Source: Niallia taxi (GTDB lineage: Bacteria; Bacillota; Bacilli; Bacillales; Cytobacillaceae). Taken from it: DNA of 64,000 nt. A program made the translations under genes and the position numbers. This document shows, piece after piece, positions 58,024 to 64,000 of this stretch (within the stretch, counting starts at the first letter, position 1; each line of letters starts with the position of its first letter). The stretch lies in contig NZ_RZTZ01000018.1 of the NCBI RefSeq assembly GCF_004005475.1, positions 17,726 through 81,725 of the forward strand, given 5' to 3'. The notes under the pieces are model-generated. The model was not told the DNA's origin. It ran no database searches and was given only the letters and a program-made list of their open reading frames with translations.

Positions 58024-59596
58024 AGTAGAAGGAGCATACTATACACCAAGATATTTATCTGACTATCTAGTAGAATTAAGTTTTAAAAACATTAAAAAAA
58101 ATGAAAATGAAATAATAAAAATTTTAGAGCCAAGCTGTGGTGATGGTGTTTTTATAAAATCTCTTCTTAACACTAATAATATAGCTAAGGAAATTATTGG
58201 TGTAGAAAAGAATAAGAATGAGTTAGACAAAGTAAAAAAGGTTGTTAACTCAAATATAAGTAAAAATGACAATGTATGCCTGTATAATATAGATTTTCTT
58301 GATTATATATTAGAAACAAAAGAAAAATTTGATTTAATAATAGGTAATCCTCCTTATATACAGAAAAAATTAATGAGTAAAAGTCAATTAGACAAGGCTA
58401 AAGCGATTGTATCAGACTTGTCAATTAATACTATATATAACATTTGGATTCCATTTGTCGTTGCTTCGATAAACCTACTAAATAATAATGGTATACTATG
58501 CCTTGTTCTTCCATCGGAAATGCTTCAAGTAAAGTATGCTGATTCAATTAGGAAGCTAATATACTCTAATTTTCCATATTTTAAGATAATATCGTTTGAC
58601 TTTAATGTTTTTCCAGAAATAGATCAGGATGTTGTAATATTATTAGGTATTAAAAATAAGCCTGCGGGCCTTTCGTTTGAAACATTAACTAAGGATCATT
58701 CTAACAATTTAAAGCTCCTATCCAATATAGAAGTAGACAGTAGTAAAAAATATGATAAATGGTTATGGTTTACATTAGAGAAGGAAGAAATACTATTATT
58801 AAATAAAATTGAACAGAAAGTGGTTAAGATATCTAATGTTTGTGAAAGTACAGCTGGAATTGTAACTGGAAATAACAATTTTTTTATACTTTCAGCAAAT
58901 GATTTAACACAATTCGGGTTAAAGGAATATGGAAAACCTATTTTAAAGAGAAGTCTATATAGCAAAAATACAATCAACTTCACCGAGCTTGATTTTAATG
59001 AATTATTAAAAGGAAAAGAAGGTACTTATTTATTAGATTTTAATGCACTTCCCCAAAACTTGAATCACGAAGTAATAAACTATATAGATAATGGCCAACA
59101 GATAGGAATTCATAAAGGCTATAAATGTAGCATTAGAAATTTATGGTATGAAGTTCCATCGATTTGGAAATCAGAAGGTTTTATATTTAAAAGAGCCCAT
59201 ACCTATCCTAAAATTCTAGTTAATAGTGCTGATGTCTATGTTACCGATACGGCATATAGAATTAAGATGAAGGAAGGGTATAATATAAAAAATTTAGTAT
59301 TTAGTTTTTATAATAGCTATACGCTTAGCATAGCTGAATTAAAAGGGCGTAAATATGGGGGAGGAGTCTTAGAAATCACTCCTAGTGAATTTCGAGATAT
59401 AGATATTCCATATACAGATATTAGCAGTGAGCAGTTTAATATGTTAGATAATCTATTTAGAAAAAAGGCACCGATTGAAGAAATTTTGGACTATACTGAT
59501 TCCATTATTTTAAAGGATAATTTAGGGTTAAAAGATAGTGAAATCGAAAAAATAAAAAGTATACGAGAAAAACTAGTTAAAATTAGGATTTCTTGA
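58013..59596 (+). CDS. N6-adenine DNA methyltransferase, NPPY class
   Basis: This 527-residue enzyme uses S-adenosylmethionine to methylate adenine in DNA. Motif X GAYYTPRYLSDYLV is at 7-20, motif I LEPSCGDGVF at 38-47, an acidic IIGVEKNK after strand 2, and catalytic motif IV GNPPY at 111-115. This order is that of gamma-class, TaqI-like enzymes. Residues about 250-500 form a target recognition and C-terminal region with ELKGRKYGGGVLEITPSEFRDIDIPY, typical of type IIG/Eco57I-like C-termini. No nuclease domain is fused; the HNH protein in the preceding overlapping gene presumably fills that role. Start is ATG 58013 within the HNH gene (58016 also possible). A terminator follows at 59610. Confidence 0.88.
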   Translation: MMNKVEGAYYTPRYLSDYLVELSFKNIKKNENEIIKILEPSCGDGVFIKSLLNTNNIAKEIIGVEKNKNELDKVKKVVNSNISKNDNVCLYNIDFLDYILETKEKFDLIIGNPPYIQKKLMSKSQLDKAKAIVSDLSINTIYNIWIPFVVASINLLNNNGILCLVLPSEMLQVKYADSIRKLIYSNFPYFKIISFDFNVFPEIDQDVVILLGIKNKPAGLSFETLTKDHSNNLKLLSNIEVDSSKKYDKWLWFTLEKEEILLLNKIEQKVVKISNVCESTAGIVTGNNNFFILSANDLTQFGLKEYGKPILKRSLYSKNTINFTELDFNELLKGKEGTYLLDFNALPQNLNHEVINYIDNGQQIGIHKGYKCSIRNLWYEVPSIWKSEGFIFKRAHTYPKILVNSADVYVTDTAYRIKMKEGYNIKNLVFSFYNSYTLSIAELKGRKYGGGVLEITPSEFRDIDIPYTDISSEQFNMLDNLFRKKAPIEEILDYTDSIILKDNLGLKDSEIEKIKSIREKLVKIRIS

Positions 59597-59609
59597 TATA
59601 GATTTAGTT

Positions 59610-59636
59610 AAGGCGCTAAAGTTAGGTTAGTGCCTT
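59610..59636 (+). terminator. Terminator of the four-gene operon
   Basis: AAGGCGCTA pairs with TAGTGCCTT (one G-T pair) across a 9-base loop, 14 bp after the methyltransferase stop. The T-run is poor. Confidence 0.55.
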
Positions 59637-60111
59637 GACGCATATTATACTTTTAAAACTGTTGTCAATTGCTCATTGATTAACAGTATAAACCGTATAA
59701 CAAACTTAAAAATATAGTTTGTTTATTATCGTAAATGGGTATAGAACTTGCAATAATATGTAAAAAAGGTACGCGTACTAATCCCATTAATATTTAGATT
59801 AAATTAATTGGTTTGTTATCTTCATATTATATAGTACTACCGGCCTTACTTTATCGCATCTAAAAATCGCAGAATTTATAAACTCAGAAGATGAAGTAAA
59901 TAAGTAAATATACATGACTCATTACCTTTATTTTATGGTGAGAGTCTTTTTTTGTTTAAATAAAGTGTTAGAAGTAAATTATAATCTTAAATTGTCTAAG
60001 TATGATAAAATAATAATATATCCACATAAAATATTTCAATGTAATATGTGCCAATTAGTTAATCATTTATAAATATTTTGGATATAGTGTTATAGAAAGG
60101 AGTAGATACCA
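59637..60111. other. Intergenic region with a second hairpin
   Basis: GACTC (59916-59920) and GAGTC (59942-59946) with partial inner pairing are followed by seven T residues: a better terminator than the one at 59610. A short frame ending IAEFINSEDEVNK near 59866-59907 may be a gene scrap. AT-rich DNA before 60112 should hold the toxin-antitoxin promoter. Confidence 0.45.
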
Positions 60112-60543
60112 ATGACCATTAGACAATTTGCAGATCATGTGATATCTGTGTCAAATAGTAAAGGAAATGGCATCACAAACCTGCAGCTACAAAAAGTAAT
60201 GTATTTTGCTTTGGGAAATTACATTAGAGAGAATGGTATCGATGATTTGGTGTTTGATGTCTATACTGAGCCATTTGAAGCGTGGACGTATGGTCCTGTA
60301 GTTAGATCTGAATACTTCAGACATAAATCCTTTGGAAGATACACAATTAGAAGTAATGGTGAGTACAATAGGAACTACATTAACTTTGATAAATATATAC
60401 TAAAATATATGAAAAAATCTCCAAATGAATTAGTTGAGGAAAGTCATATGCATAGTACTTGGTTGAAAAATAGGGAAGCAATTCTTAGACAAGTACCGAT
60501 TGAATATGAATTAGAGGATTTGAGCCGTGACTTCGCAATCTGA
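60112..60543 (+). CDS. Panacea-domain (DUF4065) antitoxin
   Basis: This 143-residue protein has the Panacea domain found in PanA antitoxins, SocA and phage GepA: IRQFADHVISV at the start, ITNLQLQKVMYFALGNYIRE (LQKLxYFA motif) and FEAWTYGPVVRSEYFRHKSFG (EAWxYGPV motif) near 56-75. PanA proteins neutralise unrelated toxin domains by direct binding. AAAGGAG precedes the ATG. The next gene overlaps by 17 bp, so antitoxin and candidate toxin are translationally coupled in the usual antitoxin-first order. Confidence 0.82.
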   Translation: MTIRQFADHVISVSNSKGNGITNLQLQKVMYFALGNYIRENGIDDLVFDVYTEPFEAWTYGPVVRSEYFRHKSFGRYTIRSNGEYNRNYINFDKYILKYMKKSPNELVEESHMHSTWLKNREAILRQVPIEYELEDLSRDFAI

Positions 60544-61423
60544 TTTAAGAAGACAACAAGGAGAAAAACTAATAGTAAAATTATCCGAGATACAAGGAGG
60601 TATGGAGAACTTTGTTGATCAGGAAATAACAGATGGATTAATTTCAGATTTATTAGTTATAATCAAACAATTTCCTATAGACATCTTACCATATGCAGCA
60701 ATATCCCAGTTCGTGTACAATAATCATCTTGAGGATTTCACCTATTTTTTTGAACAGCTTACTGATGGAGTTTATGATGTTGCTGATTCAAACGATCCCA
60801 ACTTCAAAAAATACTTAAAACTTTTGGAACATATGGAACTTGCTGATCAACAGAAGGTCGCTCTTTTCAATAAGCAAAAAGAAGAAATTGAAAAGTTAAA
60901 AAGGTTTAATTCTACTTATGAAGCAAGTGCAAATGAATTAAAACAAGTAACGAAGAAAATCGATGAATTACAAGAAACAAGTAAAAATATGACTACAAAT
61001 TTCATCTCAATTTTAGGGATTTTTGCTGGTATACTAATGGGTGCTTTTGGAGCGTTACAAGGATTCACAAGTTTATTTGCAAATGCAGACAAGCTCTCTT
61101 TAGGTAAATTACTTATTATTAGCTCCATTAGTGCATCTTCTGTTATTTTAATTCTTTTCCTCTTATTAAATGGTGTAGCAAAATTGACCAATAAAAGCTT
61201 GTCCAGTTCGACTCGGTCAGACGATAATATTTTCAACAGACATCCGACGTTAATTATCATTTATGGAATTTTAATATTAATATCATTGGTCGGATCCGCA
61301 TTAGAATTGAGTAATACAGTAATTAATTATGCTCCTGAGGGCTACTGGTGGATAGTACCTGGAGTATGGTTTATATATTTTATTACAGTATTAAAGACTA
61401 AAAAATTCTTTATACTTAAGTAG
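60527..61423 (+). CDS. Membrane protein, candidate toxin of the Panacea pair
   Basis: This 298-residue protein starts at GTG 60527 with GAGGA upstream, overlapping the antitoxin gene by 17 bp. A helical cytosolic part (1-150) ends in a coiled coil (QQKVALFNKQKEEIEKLKRFNSTYEASANELKQ). About four membrane helices follow: near 154-178 (FISILGIFAGILMGAFGALQGF), 190-215, 240-262 and 272-290. Several Panacea-linked toxins act on the cell membrane, so depolarisation or pore formation is plausible. The sequence itself shows no catalytic motif. The hydrophobic part resembles a general coiled-coil plus four-helix layout rather than a named family. Confidence 0.68.
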   Translation: MTSQSDLRRQQGEKLIVKLSEIQGGMENFVDQEITDGLISDLLVIIKQFPIDILPYAAISQFVYNNHLEDFTYFFEQLTDGVYDVADSNDPNFKKYLKLLEHMELADQQKVALFNKQKEEIEKLKRFNSTYEASANELKQVTKKIDELQETSKNMTTNFISILGIFAGILMGAFGALQGFTSLFANADKLSLGKLLIISSISASSVILILFLLLNGVAKLTNKSLSSSTRSDDNIFNRHPTLIIIYGILILISLVGSALELSNTVINYAPEGYWWIVPGVWFIYFITVLKTKKFFILK

Positions 61424-61429
61424 CAATAC

Positions 61430-61451
61430 CCCTACGCAAATGTAGGGCCTT
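61430..61451 (+). terminator. Terminator of the toxin-antitoxin pair
   Basis: CCCTAC pairs with GTAGGG across GCAAAT, followed by CCTTTTG, 6 bp after the stop codon. Confidence 0.7.
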
Positions 61452-62070
61452 TTGTGTATAAACCGAAATTCAGAAAGAGTGCATGGTGGGTATGCAAATA
61501 CTTAACAACCAACTTGTAGGATATCTTTCACTTAGCTCTTCGATTAATTCATAATTGACTCTTATGTGAGTGGTGACCTAACCTTGTATCAAAATACTCT
61601 CCATCCCTCCACTTTGCTACACAAACTGGAAGCTGTATACAATCTTAATTCCAAGTTCCCTGGAATAGACAACATATCTTTTATTTGCATTAATATATTT
61701 CATCGCTGCTTGCGTTTAAATTCTTCTGTATAACAATGATATGCCTGTCCAGTGTATAATCCAACAATGTTTTTGGTTTTTTACACTTTCTACTTAAAGG
61801 GAATAATATAAAACAATTCGTCTTATGCTGAGGTTTTCTTTTATTACTTTTTATTGATATAACAGAAGTGTGACAAGCAGTACAATGGAGTTTGTAGTTT
61901 TATGACACAACTTAATTAAGTCCTTACAATGTAATTCATGGAAGGATCTGTCCGATTGAAACGTAATAATGGTATTAGCTATATTATGCTAGGTTCTTTT
62001 GAGAATAATCTTTATAAAATAAAAACTTCATTAACACCTTTTCAAGGTTATGAGGATGAATAAATATATT
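61452..62070. other. Decayed region with an IS3 left-end fragment
   Basis: 61890-61975 matches the first ~85 bp of the IS3 copy at 23536 (ggagtttgtagttttatg; aaggatctgtccg). It passes directly into a 28-codon frame, ISYIMLGSFENNLYKIKTSLTPFQGYEDE-stop at 62063, the tail of an unknown gene that ends at the terminator at 62071. A cctgtccagtgtataatcc motif lies near 61746. Confidence 0.5.
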
Positions 62071-62116
62071 AAAAACACAGTTTCACTACCTAGTTGGGGG
62101 ATGAAACTGTGTTTTT
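62071..62116 (+). terminator. Long-stem intrinsic terminator
   Basis: AAAAACACAGTTTCA pairs perfectly with TGAAACTGTGTTTTT across a 16-base loop. It ends a gene of which only the last ~28 codons remain. Confidence 0.75.
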
Positions 62117-62252
62117 ATATTCAGAAGATAACTCCCACCATGCATTGCCTTTAGTAAGATAGAGGAATGATTAAACATTTATACTATTCGTATAATCCGC
62201 ATTTTACGAATAGTACTAATTGGTACAGTATATGAAAACTAAATGATAAAAT

Positions 62253-62285
62253 AAAAGAAGCATCCCTAAAGGAATGCTTCTTTTT
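62253..62285 (+). terminator. Intrinsic terminator
   Basis: AAAAGAAGCAT pairs with ATGCTTCTTTT, with two further G-C pairs inside, then a T-run. It separates older debris from the DUF3800 gene. Confidence 0.75.
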
Positions 62286-62294
62286 GAAGGTTAA

Positions 62295-62364
62295 TTTTCG
62301 GACACTCACGTGAGTGCGTACTAATTAATCCATCAATATTTTCGGCCGCTCACATGAGCGCGTA
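62295..62364. promoter_or_regulatory. Two phased palindromic repeats before the DUF3800 gene
   Basis: Two copies of a 26-bp unit start at 62295 and 62339. Each holds a palindrome: CACTCACGTGAGTG (62303-62316, perfect) and CGCTCACATGAGCG (62347-62360, near perfect). Their centres are 44 bp apart, about four helical turns. The paired changes in the outer base pairs (A/T in one, G/C in the other) keep the symmetry. A dimeric repressor or a recombination/nuclease target is likely. Confidence 0.65.
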
Positions 62365-62438
62365 TTTATTGTATAATCATAATATAACACCCTTTAGAAA
62401 ATGTCAAATAAACCTATAATCATGATAGGATGGTTTTA

Positions 62439-63353
62439 ATGAAGCAAGAGACTTTAAATACAGAAAAGGTACATATCTTTTTTGATGAAAGTGGCAGCAA
62501 TAATGTTAAGCAAAGACCAACTTTAATGGCTGGACTTTTAATCCCAGAATCAATATACCAAGCAGATGATTTTAGAGAAATTAATAGAAAACTACAAAAC
62601 AATGAATATATGCCTCTTCATTGGGCTGAGTATTCAGGATATTATCCTTTAAGAAGAGATATAATGAGTGTAATAAACATTTTCTCAAAATACTCTCCCC
62701 TTTGTAAAATGAATATCATCAATTACGATGAAACATCGCTACGAGAACGTAGAAGTTTCTATGATGATATTAACTTATCACAAAGAATGATTTATACTAA
62801 ATTACCAGAAAGAATTCTATACGGTTTGTTACGTAATTATGGTAAGGATGTTAATATAAAAGCTAATTTATTTATTGAAAATTCCTCGACCTACACTAAA
62901 CTTCAGCTAGATCGACTTTTAGTAGAGCAACTTAACACTCAATCTATGTATAGGGGCGAACAGTATAAAGTAATAGACTGCCAGCTAACCCCCAAAAAAC
63001 AAGAAATAGGTGTAGAAATTGTTGATTTATTAATGGGTTTTGTAAGAACCATCATACAGAATAAAAAAGGTTCATTAAGTAAAGGTGAATTGATGAGGAA
63101 TGAGCTTGTAATTAACTTTTTAAGAAATCCGATTTTTTATAACTTCTTATGTAATATAAATTATTATGAATGGCAAAGTGCGCGTGAATTGTCTAACGTT
63201 AAATTCAAGGAATATGTAGATTTGTTTATAGCATCTAACTACACTTCCCTTTTCGAAAATTCATTAGAGCCCAAGTCTATTGCTATTGAGATGAAACAGC
63301 CAATAAAGAAAAGACCAAGAATAAGAAAGACAAGATTAATAAGAAGACGCTGA
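62439..63353 (+). CDS. DUF3800 family protein (RNase H-like fold)
   Basis: A protein of 304 residues starts at ATG 62439 with AGGATGG 7 bases upstream; an ATG at 62430 is less well placed. The N-terminal VHIFFDESGS, with D16 and E17, is the hallmark of DUF3800, a family predicted to have an RNase H-like fold and found in mobile and defence-linked settings. Later acidic positions in KANLFIENSS and a conserved EIGVEIVDLLMGFVRTI (D in VDLL) fit the remaining metal ligands. The C-terminus is very basic (KKRPRIRKTRLIRRR), suggesting nucleic-acid binding. The biochemical role is not established. It is a single gene behind two palindromic repeats and followed by a large inverted repeat. Confidence 0.78.
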   Translation: MKQETLNTEKVHIFFDESGSNNVKQRPTLMAGLLIPESIYQADDFREINRKLQNNEYMPLHWAEYSGYYPLRRDIMSVINIFSKYSPLCKMNIINYDETSLRERRSFYDDINLSQRMIYTKLPERILYGLLRNYGKDVNIKANLFIENSSTYTKLQLDRLLVEQLNTQSMYRGEQYKVIDCQLTPKKQEIGVEIVDLLMGFVRTIIQNKKGSLSKGELMRNELVINFLRNPIFYNFLCNINYYEWQSARELSNVKFKEYVDLFIASNYTSLFENSLEPKSIAIEMKQPIKKRPRIRKTRLIRRR

Positions 63354-63374
63354 TGTTCTTCAAAGAAAATAAAA

Positions 63375-63422
63375 CAAGAACAATTGTTCGTAATAATTGT
63401 ATTATACGAACAATTGTTCTTG
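63375..63422. repeat. Large inverted repeat after DUF3800, with nested palindromes
   Basis: CAAGAACAATTGTTCGTA and TACGAACAATTGTTCTTG form a perfect 18-bp stem with a 12-base loop. Each arm holds GAACAATTGTTC, itself a 12-bp palindrome. No T-run follows. It may be a terminator, or two operator sites arranged head to head. Confidence 0.65.
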
Positions 63423-63536
63423 GATATTTCGTTATAAATTAATTCTAGGGGTTAATTTATACTCTTGTTTAAGTATTCTTAAAATAAATTATTACTACCT
63501 ATTTTTAGTGAACAACCTTTAACATGGATTTGAGTC

Positions 63537-64000
63537 AATAATTGGACACAAAAAAGTTAAGTATCAAGCGGTTCTTCTAATCTGATCCTCCATAGCTTGA
63601 GGTGTTTGATAGCCGATGTTGCTGTGATTTCTGTTTCTGTTGTACCAGCCTTCTATAAACTGAAACATGGCCAGCTTCGTTGCCCGGTAGTCTGTGTACT
63701 GGGTATGATAGACTTCTTCTTTCTTTAATATGGCGTGAAATGACTCTATACAGGCATTGTCATAAGGACAGCCTTTCTGACTGAAAGACTGCCTGATTCC
63801 GTATTTTTGGACATGCTGAGTAAACTCACTGCTAGTATATTGAGAGCCAAGATCAGTATGAAGAATTAAGCCCTTTCGGGGCTTTTGAGAAAAACATGCG
63901 TTTTCAAGTGCTTCGATCACTAATTCCGAAGTCATAAAACGAGAAAAAGAATAGCCAACAATTTTTTTCGAATGCAGATCCAATACAGAGGCCAGATAGC
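63537..64000 (-). mobile_element. IS3-family insertion sequence, right part, running off the window
   Basis: An end sequence, gagtcaataattggacacaa (63531-63550), precedes the transposase stop codon. It resembles the left end at 23539 (ggacac and agttaag in the same places). The rest of the element lies beyond base 64000. Unlike other copies here, its reading frame is intact. Confidence 0.75.
63564..64000 (-). CDS. IS3-family DDE transposase orfB, partial (5' end outside window)
   Basis: The last ~145 residues of an intact IS3 transposase are encoded. VLDLHSKKIVGYSFSRFMTSELVIEALENA leads to LILHTDLGSQYTS with the second catalytic Asp, GIRQSFSQKGCPYDNACIESFHAILKKE with the catalytic Glu (ESF), and a C-terminus YNRNRNHSNIGYQTPQAMEDQ. 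The open frame continues to the window edge. The truncated orfB at 23872 stops exactly at the matching DLHSKK, so this copy shows what that one has lost. It may still be active. Confidence 0.88.
   Translation of the reverse strand, partial: YLASVLDLHSKKIVGYSFSRFMTSELVIEALENACFSQKPRKGLILHTDLGSQYTSSEFTQHVQKYGIRQSFSQKGCPYDNACIESFHAILKKEEVYHTQYTDYRATKLAMFQFIEGWYNRNRNHSNIGYQTPQAMEDQIRRTA

Noticed and set aside
1..64000. CRISPR arrays, rRNA or tRNA genes
   Set aside because: No regularly spaced direct repeats and no conserved rRNA or tRNA sequence was recognised on reading both strands.

Overview
This is AT-rich DNA from an endospore-forming Bacillaceae bacterium; the genus cannot be fixed from the window. 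The basis is a Ger(x)C germination lipoprotein with a decayed second copy, DUF3231 and CBO0543-family proteins typical of spore formers, an RsbR stressosome protein, KinE-like PAS histidine kinases, HU, strong AAGGAGG ribosome sites and TTG/GTG starts. No rRNA, tRNA or CRISPR array was seen. Much of the window is decayed: most DNA between genes is remnants of IS3, IS21, IS110 and IS1182 elements and broken genes, as on a large plasmid or in a decaying accessory region.

Layout. 0-9 kb: IS3 debris, a DUF3231 pseudogene, a small membrane protein, an intact DUF3231 gene, then a CBO0543 gene followed by a Ger(x)C gene, then an IS21 remnant. 9-17 kb: IS3 debris, a minus-strand DUF1796-sulfotransferase pair and a sugar/H+ symporter. 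17-29 kb: RsbR, an IS110 relic, two more CBO0543 genes (one followed by a 31-residue membrane peptide), a SUKH immunity-type protein, a broken Ger(x)C gene and a second intact DUF3231 gene. 28-36 kb: two orphan cytosolic PAS kinases and debris including HlyC/CorC pseudogenes. 36-51 kb: two related IS21 relics, a 1,434-residue helicase-nuclease (probable stand-alone antiphage gene), two copies of an HU locus (the second frameshifted), and an operon of MerR regulator, DHA2 efflux pump, DUF2316 and aldo/keto reductase. 51-64 kb: a tyrosine recombinase with a near-perfect palindrome upstream, then a defence island.

The most interesting unit is 54.2-59.6 kb: four overlapping genes for (1) an 843-residue protein with an N-terminal Hsp90/MORC-type GHKL ATPase joined to a C-terminal histidine-kinase core, (2) a receiver protein with no DNA-binding domain, (3) an HNH nuclease and (4) an N6-adenine DNA methyltransferase with an NPPY motif. 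It looks like a restriction-modification-type system controlled by a two-component phosphorelay. Next to it lie a Panacea (DUF4065) antitoxin overlapping a four-helix membrane toxin candidate, and a DUF3800 RNase H-fold gene behind two phased palindromes. An IS3 element runs off the right edge.
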